Shown here in pieces: positions 7,305-15,761 of a DNA stretch of 38,694 nucleotides. The number at the start of each line of letters is the position of its first letter. The stretch's first letter is position 1. A program made the translations under genes and the position numbers. A model generated the notes under the pieces. It did no database searches. It was not told where the DNA came from and worked only from the letters and a program-made list of their open reading frames with translations. Where the stretch lies: positions 1 through 38,694 of the forward strand of contig VBHO01000070.1 of NCBI GenBank assembly GCA_005882045.1. Reading direction: 5' to 3'. Origin of the DNA: Chloroflexota bacterium (GTDB lineage: Bacteria; Chloroflexota; Dormibacteria; CF-121).

Positions 7305-9193
7305 CCGAATCCAGCGGCGCGTCCTTCGTCGTCGGGACCGCCGGCCACATCGATCACGGGAAGTCGGCGCTGGTCAAGGCCTTGACGCAGATCGACCCCG
7401 ACCGGTTGGAGGAGGAGAAGCGCCGTGGCATGACGATCGACCTCGGTTTCGCCTACATGACGCTGCCCAGCGGCCGCCGGGTGGGGTTCATCGACGTGCC
7501 GGGGCATCAACGCTTTCTCAAGAACATGCTGGCCGGCGTCCATGGCATGGATGCCGTGCTGCTCGTGATCGCGGCGGACGAGGGTCCGCGGCCACAGACG
7601 CGCGAGCACCTCGCCATCATCGATCTCCTGGGAATCGAGCACGGTCTGGTGGTCCTCACCAAGGTGGACCTGGTGGACGACGCCTGGCTCGCGCTGGTTC
7701 GCGAGGAGGTGGCCGGCGTGCTCGCCGGAACGTCGCTCCAGCGGGCGCCGATCGTCGCCGCCTCCAGCGTTACCGGCGCGGGGCTGACGGAACTGCGGGC
7801 GGCGCTGGACGGCGAGCTCGCCAACACCGTGGCGCGACCGGACGTCGGCCGCCCGCGCCTACCGGTCGACCGATCGTTCGCCATGTCGGGCTTCGGCACG
7901 GTGGTGACAGGGACGCTGGTGGGTGGGGCCCTCCGCCAGGGCGCGGAGGTCTCGGTGCTGCCTGCCGGGCGCCGGGTAAGGATCCGCGGCCTGCAGCAGC
8001 ACAACCAGCCGGTCGAAGAAGCGCGACCGGGGAGTCGCACCGCGGTGAACCTCAGCGGCCTCGACCATTCCGACGTGCACCGTGGTGACGTGCTGGCGCT
8101 ACCCGGGACCCTGGCGCCCAGCCGACGCCTCGACGCGCGCCTGCACGTGCTGTCGGGAGCTGCTCAACCGCTGCGTCATCGCCAGCGGCTGCTGATGTAT
8201 CACGAGACGGCCGAGGTGATGGTGGAGATCAGCCTGCTCGAACGCGATGAGCTCGCCCCCGGAGACACCGGCTGGGCGCAGCTGTTTGCGGCCGGACCGC
8301 TGGTCGCCCTGGACGGCGATCGCTTCATCCTGCGCGTCCCCTCTCCGGCGGCCACGGTCGCCGGTGGCGTCATCGTCGACCGCGCGCCGCGCCGTCACCG
8401 CCGTCGCGATCCCGCGCTGCTCATCAATCTCGCCGCTCGCGAGCGTGCCGACCCGGCAACGGCGGCGGTCCTCGAGCTGGGCAAGCATCCCTGGGGTCTG
8501 CGTGACAAGGAGCTCGCTCGCTTTCTGGGCGTCCCCAGTGGACAGTTGGCGGAGGTCCTCGCCCCACTCACGGAGGGTGGCGTCGTGCGCCGCATGCCGT
8601 CGGGCTGGTTGGCCCGGGACCAATGGGACGGCTTGCAGTCACGCGTCACCACCTCGCTCGAGGCCTACCACGAGGCGCAACCGCTCCGTCGCGGGATGCC
8701 CAAAGAAGAGCTCCGCAGCCGGACCAGCATCCCGGCCGAGGTGTTCGCGGAGGTGCTTGGCCTGCTGGCGGACGAGGGTCGGATCGTGGAACGAGGAGGC
8801 GAGGTCGCGGTGGCCAGCCATAAGCAGTTGCTGAGCCGCGAGCAGGAAACCCTAATCGGCGAGTTTCTGGCCGAGCTCGAGTCGCAGCCGTTCAACCCTC
8901 CGCCGCTGGCCGACCTCTTGCGCCGGCACCCGCTGACGCCGGCGCTTCTGCAATACGTGGTCGTCGACGGGCGGATCGTGCGCCTCAACGAGGACACGGT
9001 GTTTGCCCGATCCGCCTATGACGAGGCGGTCAGGCTGTTGCGCGCCCATCTGACCGCGCATCGGACGCTGACCGTGGCGGCCGCCCGCGACCTGCTGGGT
9101 TCGAGCCGCCGTTACGTTCTTCCCTTGCTCGAGTGGATGGACGCGCAGAAGATCACGCGCCGGGTCGGAGACGACCGTATCCTGAGAAGTTGA
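7301..9193 (+). CDS. selB: Selenocysteine-specific translation elongation factor
   Basis: VGTAGHIDHGKSALVKALT, DVPGHQRFLKNM, C-terminal winged-helix repeats; ATGA overlap with selA. Confidence 0.95.
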   Translation: MTESSGASFVVGTAGHIDHGKSALVKALTQIDPDRLEEEKRRGMTIDLGFAYMTLPSGRRVGFIDVPGHQRFLKNMLAGVHGMDAVLLVIAADEGPRPQTREHLAIIDLLGIEHGLVVLTKVDLVDDAWLALVREEVAGVLAGTSLQRAPIVAASSVTGAGLTELRAALDGELANTVARPDVGRPRLPVDRSFAMSGFGTVVTGTLVGGALRQGAEVSVLPAGRRVRIRGLQQHNQPVEEARPGSRTAVNLSGLDHSDVHRGDVLALPGTLAPSRRLDARLHVLSGAAQPLRHRQRLLMYHETAEVMVEISLLERDELAPGDTGWAQLFAAGPLVALDGDRFILRVPSPAATVAGGVIVDRAPRRHRRRDPALLINLAARERADPATAAVLELGKHPWGLRDKELARFLGVPSGQLAEVLAPLTEGGVVRRMPSGWLARDQWDGLQSRVTTSLEAYHEAQPLRRGMPKEELRSRTSIPAEVFAEVLGLLADEGRIVERGGEVAVASHKQLLSREQETLIGEFLAELESQPFNPPPLADLLRRHPLTPALLQYVVVDGRIVRLNEDTVFARSAYDEAVRLLRAHLTAHRTLTVAAARDLLGSSRRYVLPLLEWMDAQKITRRVGDDRILRS

Positions 9194-9885
9194 TGCGCGC
9201 GGCGTCGCCGCTCCGTGTCGTGGCGGCCGGTCTGGCGCTCGTCATGGCGCTGGCGGCCTGCGGGCCCCAACCTCCAGACGCCGCGACATTGCTCAAGCAG
9301 TCGAGTCAGCGCATGCTCGGTCTGAAGGGCTTTCATTTTCAGATGCAGATCACTGGCTTCACCGGTCCCGCCGAGCCGGTGCAAAGCGCCCAGGGTGATG
9401 CGCACCCGCCGGACTTGCACGCGAAGGTGAATCTCAAGGAGGGCGGAATTCTGCTGGAGGTCGAGGTCATCTTCAACGCCGACAAGATCTATCTGAAATC
9501 GTTCACCGGCGGCTGGCAGCAGCTCACGGCCGCGCAGGTCGCGGAGTTCTTCGATGCGCGGCTGCTTTTCGATCCACAGGCCGGCCTGTTCGCCGCGATG
9601 CGTGATACCACGGCGCCATACCGCGGCAACAGCGAAAAGGTGAACGGGCATGACGCCTATCCGGTCGACGGCGTCCTGCAGGGGCCCCGGGTCAATCAAT
9701 TGCTTCCGTTGATTCGCGAGCAGGGTGCGTACCACGCCACCTATTGGATCGAGAGTTCGAGCAGCAACCTCTGGCGCGCCCGGGTCAGCGGTAATCTCTT
9801 CGATGCGTCACAGCCGGCAACGATCGTTTTCGACTTCTCCAATCATGATCACCCCGTTTCGGTCAGCCCGCCTCCGCTCGGTTAA
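9193..9885 (+). CDS. LppX/LprA/LprF/LprG-like lipoprotein
   Basis: Lipobox LALAAC-type (MALAACG), SSQRMLGLKGFHFQMQITGFTG..., KIYLKSFTGGWQQL; TGATG overlap with selB. Confidence 0.72.
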   Translation: MRAASPLRVVAAGLALVMALAACGPQPPDAATLLKQSSQRMLGLKGFHFQMQITGFTGPAEPVQSAQGDAHPPDLHAKVNLKEGGILLEVEVIFNADKIYLKSFTGGWQQLTAAQVAEFFDARLLFDPQAGLFAAMRDTTAPYRGNSEKVNGHDAYPVDGVLQGPRVNQLLPLIREQGAYHATYWIESSSSNLWRARVSGNLFDASQPATIVFDFSNHDHPVSVSPPPLG

Positions 9886-11368
9886 CCGCCCGGCCCTGCT
9901 CGCGCTGACGGGCGCCGGGCTGTTCCTGGCCTCCCTCGACGCCTACGTCGTCGTCACCGCCCTGCTGCCCATGCTGACCTCGGTTCACATCGCGGTCAAC
10001 CGGCCCGAACAGGCGACGCCGATCATCACCGGGTTTCTCCTCGGCTACCTCGCCGTCATGCCGATTGCGGGCGGGCTCAGCGATCGGTTCGGGCGGATCC
10101 GGATTTTCGCCGCCTGCCTCGCCCTCTTCGCCTTCGGATCGTTTTTGACGGCCAGCGCACCATCGCTCTCGCAGCTCGTCACCGGCCGGCTGCTGCAGGG
10201 CGCCGGTGGGGGCGCGCTCGTGCCCGCCGTGCTGGCGCTGGCCGCCGATCTGTACCCGGCTGGCGACCGCAGCCCGGTGCTGGGGGCAGTCAGTGCTCTC
10301 CAGGAGATCGGCAGCGTCCTGGGGCCGCTCTGGGGCGGTCTCGTCACGGCATCATCCTTCGGCTGGACCTGGATTTTCTGGCTCAACATCCCCGCCGCCG
10401 CCGCGATCATTTGGGCCCTCTGGCCAGAGATTCGCTCGCGGCGTGAGGAGCGCCGTCCCACGCACCTCGATTGGATCGGCGCCTTGCTGGCCACCGCGGG
10501 ACTCGCCCTCTTGACGCTGGCGCTGTATGCGGCCAATCCCGAAGAAAGTCCGGTGGGTGCCGGATTCATCTGGCAGGCGCCGCTGGCGATCGTGTTTTTA
10601 GCCCTCTTTGTCTGGTACGAGCGGCGCGCGGCGCAACCGTTGATCAATGTCAGCCGGTTCCGTGATTCGTCATTCAGCGGGTCGGCGCTCACGAACGCGA
10701 TCGCGGGCGCTGGTCTGATGGTCGCCCTCGTCTATATCCCGGTGCTCGCCAACGCGGTCTTCTCGATGAATGCGAGCGGGTCAGCCCTTTTGCTGGTGCG
10801 GCTGATGCTTGGCATTCCCATCGGCGCCTTGCTTGGCGGCTGGCTCGCGCACCGGCTGCGGAGTTACCGATTCGTCGCCGCGCTCGGTCTGGTCCTGGCG
10901 GCCGTGGGATTCTTCATGCTGTCGGGTTGGAACGAGGGATCGCTCAAGCCCCACCTGATCGGACCACTGACGCTGGCGGACGGCGAGCTGTTTCTCACCG
11001 GGCTGGGGCTCGGCATCGAGATCGCGCCGGTCAGCGCGGCGTTGCTGGACGCGGTGGGGGAGGCGGAGCGAGGCGCGGGCGCATCGTTCCTGATCGTCAT
11101 GCGACTGGTCGGGATGCTGGTCGGCTTCTCGCTGGTCGCGGGATTTGGGCTCTGGGAATTTCATCGCGCCACCGCCCACCTCTTGCCGCCACTGCCCGGT
11201 CTCAATCCAAACTTCGCGGCCCAGTTCGCCATCTACACGCTGAAGGTCAAGCAGGCGATTTTCGACGAATACCACCTGATCTTCCGCGCGACCGCGATCG
11301 CTCTGCTGGTTGGCGCCGCGGTGGCCGCGGCGACCCTGCGGCCGCTGGCTCGACCGCGCTGGCGATAG
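9845..11368 (+). CDS. MFS transporter (DHA2/14-TM type)
   Basis: LASLDAYVVVTALLPMLTS, GGLSDRFGRIRIF, GRLLQGAGGGALVPAVLALAADLYP; overlaps the lipoprotein gene by 41 nt. Confidence 0.88.
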   Translation: MITPFRSARLRSVNRPALLALTGAGLFLASLDAYVVVTALLPMLTSVHIAVNRPEQATPIITGFLLGYLAVMPIAGGLSDRFGRIRIFAACLALFAFGSFLTASAPSLSQLVTGRLLQGAGGGALVPAVLALAADLYPAGDRSPVLGAVSALQEIGSVLGPLWGGLVTASSFGWTWIFWLNIPAAAAIIWALWPEIRSRREERRPTHLDWIGALLATAGLALLTLALYAANPEESPVGAGFIWQAPLAIVFLALFVWYERRAAQPLINVSRFRDSSFSGSALTNAIAGAGLMVALVYIPVLANAVFSMNASGSALLLVRLMLGIPIGALLGGWLAHRLRSYRFVAALGLVLAAVGFFMLSGWNEGSLKPHLIGPLTLADGELFLTGLGLGIEIAPVSAALLDAVGEAERGAGASFLIVMRLVGMLVGFSLVAGFGLWEFHRATAHLLPPLPGLNPNFAAQFAIYTLKVKQAIFDEYHLIFRATAIALLVGAAVAAATLRPLARPRWR

Positions 11369-11394
11369 CGGGTCTATTCTGAGCCGCGACACCC

Positions 11395-12354
11395 ATGGCC
11401 CTGGTCGGGATCGATCTCGGCGGTACGCAGCTGCGCGTGGCGGTCGCGGACGACCGCGGCCGTCTGCGTACGATCGTGCGCCGTCCGACCGAGGCCGCCC
11501 GCGGACGGCAACATGTCATCAATCGCATCGTGGCGGCGGTCGCGGACGGCCTGGCGGAGGACGGGACACCGGCGCGCCGAGTGCGAGCGCTGGGAATCGG
11601 CCTGCCTGGGCCGGTGGACCCGTCCGCCGGCCTGGTCATCAGCCCCGCGAACCTGCCGGGATTCCGGAATGTGCCGCTGAACCGGATCCTCACCCGCGCC
11701 ACGGGTATTCGCAGCTACCTCCATCACGACGCGCACCTGGCGGCCCTTGGCGAGCACCGGCGCGGCGCCGGTCGCGGCGCCAGCGAGCTGATCTACGTCA
11801 CGGTTTCCACCGGCATCGGGGCCGGGCTGCTGATTCGGGGCGAGCTCTACGCCGGCGCGCATGGGAGCGCCGGGGAGATCGGCCACATCGTGGTCCAGCG
11901 CGACGGGCCCCTCTGCACCTGCGGCAATCGCGGCTGCGTCGAGGCACTCGCCAGCGGCACCGGCATTGCCCGGGCCGCGCGTGAGCTGGGGGCGCGAACC
12001 CCCGCGAGCGCGCTTCATGAACTGCCAGCGCCGGCGGCCGAAGATGTGGTGCGGGCCGCTCGCGCAGGCGATCAGCTGGCGATGAGCATTCTCGACTCAG
12101 CCGGCACCTATCTTGGGATCGCGATGGGGACGCTCATCAACCTCTTCAATCCACAGTTGATCGTGCTCGGCGGCAGTGTCCTCAAGGCTGGGGCGCCGCT
12201 GCTGGCACCGATGCGTCGCTCGATGCTCGCGTCCTCATGGAAGGCGGCGCGGCGCGGTCTTCGCATCGTCCCGCCCGCGTTGGGCGACGACGTGGGACTC
12301 ATCGGTGCCGTCGAGTTCGCGCGCCTCCGCGCCGGGCATGCCCGTTCGGCTTGA
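11395..12354 (+). CDS. ROK family sugar kinase (glucokinase-like)
   Basis: GIDLGGTQLRVAVAD; GHIVVQRDGPLCTCGNRGCVEALASG ROK zinc motif. Confidence 0.9.
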   Translation: MALVGIDLGGTQLRVAVADDRGRLRTIVRRPTEAARGRQHVINRIVAAVADGLAEDGTPARRVRALGIGLPGPVDPSAGLVISPANLPGFRNVPLNRILTRATGIRSYLHHDAHLAALGEHRRGAGRGASELIYVTVSTGIGAGLLIRGELYAGAHGSAGEIGHIVVQRDGPLCTCGNRGCVEALASGTGIARAARELGARTPASALHELPAPAAEDVVRAARAGDQLAMSILDSAGTYLGIAMGTLINLFNPQLIVLGGSVLKAGAPLLAPMRRSMLASSWKAARRGLRIVPPALGDDVGLIGAVEFARLRAGHARSA

Positions 12355-13732
12355 TCCGCCGGCGCTCCCGGGATGGGAGCCGGCGTTCGCCGCCGTGCGG
12401 GAGCAAGCCCGCAAGCGCGGACTGCGCGCCTTGGTGGTCGGCGGCTACGTGCGCGACCACCTGCTGGGTGGGGACCGAGAAAATCAGATTCGCGAAGTCG
12501 ACATCCTGGTGGAAGGGAAAGGCGCGATCCAGCTGGCGACCGATGTCGCCGCCGCGATGAAGCTCCACCCGCCGGTCGTCTTCGAGCGATTCGGGACCGC
12601 CCATCTCGACTTCGATCATCGCGCGCTGGAATTCGTCTCCAGCCGCGTCGAGACCTACGATCCATCGAGCCGTAAACCGCAGGTAAGCCCGGGCACGCTC
12701 AAAGACGACGTCATGCGCCGTGACTTCACCGTCAACACGCTGCTGATGGATTGGGATGGCACCGTGCTCGATCTCACCGGGCGCGGCCTTGCCGATCTAG
12801 AGTCGCGCCGGATCGTCACGCCCCTCGAGCCCACGTCCACCTTCGATGAGGATCCGCTGCGCATGTTGCGAGCGATCCGCTTTGCCGCGACGCTCGACTT
12901 TACCCTCGATGCGTCGGTCGAGGCGGCCATCCGAAACCACTCGGGCCGGCTGCAGCCACCGACAGTTTCGATGGAGCGGATCCGCGATGAATTCTCCAAG
13001 CTGCTTGTGGCGGACCAGGTGGGGCGTGGATTGGAGCTGCTCGATGCGACCGGGCTGCTGGTGCGGATCCTGCCCCAGCTCGAGTCGGGCAAAGGCATGC
13101 AGCAGGGCGGATGGCACAGCCACGATGTGTTCGGCCACGCCCTGCTGGCGGCAATGCTCGCCCCGCCCGATCTCACGACGCGACTCGCCGCGCTGCTGCA
13201 CGATGTCGGCAAGCCGGCCGTCCACGAGCTGCGCGAGGGAAAGCCGACCTTCATCGGCCACCAGGAGGTTGGTGCGACGATGGCGGGACCTGCACTGAGA
13301 CATCTGCGCTATCCGGGCGAGCTGGTCGACGCCGTGACGACCTTGATTCGCCTGCACATGCGCCCCATCCAGTACGACCCGCAGGGTTGGGAGGACAAAG
13401 CGGTGCGCCGCCTGGTGCGCGATGCGGGTGACCAGCTTGACCGGCTGCTGGCGCTGGCGCGCGCCGACATGCGCGCCAGTCATTACCCGGACGTCAAAAA
13501 AATCGATGACCTCGAGGCCCGCATCCGGCGGCTCGATGCCGACGCCATCGCGGCCATCCGTTCGCCGCTCACCGGCGAGGAACTGATGAAGCGCTTTGGA
13601 CGGCCGCCCGGTCCATGGATCAAGCGCGTCAAGTCGGCGCTCGAAGAGGCGATCGTCGATGGCGCGCTGGCGTCGGACACGCGGGCCGCCTGGGATTACC
13701 TCGAAGCGCACCCCGAACTGCTTTCCGAGTGA
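12338..13732 (+). CDS. cca: CCA tRNA nucleotidyltransferase / poly(A) polymerase family with HD domain
   Basis: VVGGYVRDHLLGG..., DDVMRRDFTVNTLLMDWDG, DEDPLRMLRAIRFAATLDF, HDVGKPAV. Confidence 0.85.
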   Translation: MPVRLDPPALPGWEPAFAAVREQARKRGLRALVVGGYVRDHLLGGDRENQIREVDILVEGKGAIQLATDVAAAMKLHPPVVFERFGTAHLDFDHRALEFVSSRVETYDPSSRKPQVSPGTLKDDVMRRDFTVNTLLMDWDGTVLDLTGRGLADLESRRIVTPLEPTSTFDEDPLRMLRAIRFAATLDFTLDASVEAAIRNHSGRLQPPTVSMERIRDEFSKLLVADQVGRGLELLDATGLLVRILPQLESGKGMQQGGWHSHDVFGHALLAAMLAPPDLTTRLAALLHDVGKPAVHELREGKPTFIGHQEVGATMAGPALRHLRYPGELVDAVTTLIRLHMRPIQYDPQGWEDKAVRRLVRDAGDQLDRLLALARADMRASHYPDVKKIDDLEARIRRLDADAIAAIRSPLTGEELMKRFGRPPGPWIKRVKSALEEAIVDGALASDTRAAWDYLEAHPELLSE

Positions 13733-13737
13733 CCGCC

Positions 13738-14833
13738 ATGCGCCGCTGGCCGTGGCCGTTCTTGCTACTGCTGGTGGGGGCCGTGCTGGCTACCACACGG
13801 GTGATGCCAGCCTTCACCGTGAGCCCGACCCTGGTGCTGGTTGTCTTCCTGCCGCCATTGCTGTTTGATGCCGGCTTCTCGTTGCGGGTCGCCGCGGTGC
13901 GTCGCGAGCTGCCCTGGATCCTGTTGCTCGGCGTCGGCGGTGCCGTGCTGGCGGCCGCGCTGGTCTTCGTTCTCCTTCGTGCGGCCGGATTTCCCTCAGA
14001 CGAAGCACTGCTGCTGGCCGCCATCCTGGCTGCGACGGACCCGGTTTCGGTGTTCGCCGCCCTGCGCCGATTGCATACACCCGAGCGGCTTCGCGTCGCG
14101 CTCGAGGGCGAAAGCCTGGTCAACGACGGCGTCGCGGTGGTGCTCTTCGTCGTCGCGCTGGCGGTGGTTCAGCGCCGTGTGCTCGCGCCACCCGGTGTTC
14201 TCGGCCTCTTCCTGCTGCTGACGCCTGGCGGTCGGCGCGGCCCTCGGGCTGCTGACACGCCAGGTTCTCGCGACCCTCCCAAAGCCGGTGCAAATCGCGC
14301 TCACGGTGGTGGCCGCCTACGCGTCGTACTTGCTGGCTGACCGAATCGGCGCGAGCGGTCTCCTCGCGGTGATTGCGCTGTCGTTGATCCTGGGAAGCGC
14401 TTATCAACCAACGACTCACCATCAAGTCCATCGGTTCTGGCGCCAGCTGGGTTTTGCCATGTCGAGTGTTGTCTTCCTGTTGGTCGGCCTGCAGGTCCAT
14501 CTCGACCAGGTGGTGCGGGTCGCCGGCCGCTTGCTGCTGCTGGTCGCGGTGGTGATGCTTGCTCGAGCGCTGATGGTGACCCTCGTCACGCTGGCCAGGA
14601 GCGATCTCTGGCCCTGGTCCTGGCGGGCCGCGCTGGTCTGGGCCGGGTTGCGGGGCGCGCTGTCGCTTGCGCTCGCGCTGGCACTCCCTGCGGATCTGGC
14701 GGGCCACGACGAAATCCTGGCCCTGACCTTCGGTTTCGTCTTCCTTTCGCTGGTTGTTCAGGGTCTTTCCACAGGCCCCGTATTCCGACTCCTGGGGATA
14801 TCGCGACAGACAGCTGTCGCAACGGTTCATTAG
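13738..14833 (+). pseudogene. CPA1-type Na+/H+ antiporter, frameshifted near 14222
   Basis: N-part ...LAATDPVSVFAALRRLHTPERLRVALEGESLVNDGVAVVLF in frame of ORF 13615-14340; C-part AVGAALGLLTRQVLATLPKPVQIALTVVAAYASYLLAD... in the +1 frame (ORF 14288-14833). Confidence 0.75.
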
Positions 14834-14916
14834 GCTGATGCTCTGCTAAACTCTGCGTCGCCACGGACGCGTCGGAGCAGGCTCGACGCGACCAAGGCTC
14901 GCGGGTATAGGGGAAC

Positions 14917-15318
14917 ATGCTGCTCAGTCTTCGGCTGCTCCGGCGAATCGCGCGGGAACTTCCGCGCTACGGCAAGCTCACTTATTGTCTCTACCGCGAT
15001 CCACGCGTCCCGCAGCGCAACAAGATCGCGTTGGCGGGGGCCATGGCCTTGATCCTCAACCCGGTGGTCGACGTCCCGCTGCGGTTGCCGATCTTTGGCG
15101 AGATGGATGCGGTCGCCCTCACAGTGTTGGCGGTGCGGCTATTCGTCGAAAAGGCGCCCAAAGACGTCGTGGCCGAACATCAGGAACAGATCGCCCTGGG
15201 GACCAGCCTCTTCGACCAGGACCTGCGCAACAGTCGACAGGGCCTGCAGGCCAGATTGAACGATTTGCGTGGGCGTGGACGTCTGGTCGTCGCCCGCCAT
15301 CGGAGGAATGCAATATGA
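14917..15318 (+). CDS. DUF1232/YkvA-like small protein
   Basis: [67 protein letters not shown] pattern. Confidence 0.6.
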   Translation: MLLSLRLLRRIARELPRYGKLTYCLYRDPRVPQRNKIALAGAMALILNPVVDVPLRLPIFGEMDAVALTVLAVRLFVEKAPKDVVAEHQEQIALGTSLFDQDLRNSRQGLQARLNDLRGRGRLVVARHRRNAI

Positions 15319-15761
15319 AGGTTGTCTTGATCCAGGACGTGAAAGGCACCGGGAAAGCCGGCGAGACGAAAGACGTCGCCGACGGCTTTGCCCGTAACTT
15401 CCTGCTGCCGCGAAAGCTGGCCCAGCAGGCCACCCGCGGCGCTCAGGAACAGGTCGATCGCCAGAAGGCCACCGAAACCAAACGCGAGGAGCGCGAGCTG
15501 GCCGATGCCCGGGCATTGGCCGTACGGCTCGAGGCGGCGCAGGTCGTATTGAAGCTCCGCAGCGGGAAGGATGGCAAGCTGTTCGGCGCCGTGACGAATG
15601 CCGACGTGGCATCGGCGCTCAAGCAGCAACATGGGATCACCCTCGACCGTCGCAAGATCGAGTTCGAGCAGCCTGTCAAGGCGATGGGGCCGGGCAGCGC
15701 GCACGTAAAGCTGCACCGTGAGGTCACGGCCCGCATCCCGTTGATGGTCGCCTCCGCTTGA
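15315..15761 (+). CDS. rplI: 50S ribosomal protein L9
   Basis: [36 protein letters not shown]. Confidence 0.95.
   Translation: MKVVLIQDVKGTGKAGETKDVADGFARNFLLPRKLAQQATRGAQEQVDRQKATETKREERELADARALAVRLEAAQVVLKLRSGKDGKLFGAVTNADVASALKQQHGITLDRRKIEFEQPVKAMGPGSAHVKLHREVTARIPLMVASA

Noticed and set aside
7000-8088. 362-aa + strand ORF overlapping selA/selB
   Set aside because: Arg/Gly/Pro-rich out-of-frame translation of selB; no family features
12490-12520. CCA-adding enzyme active site variation (REVD instead of DxD)
   Set aside because: Conservative Glu substitution in an otherwise intact protein; insufficient to claim altered function
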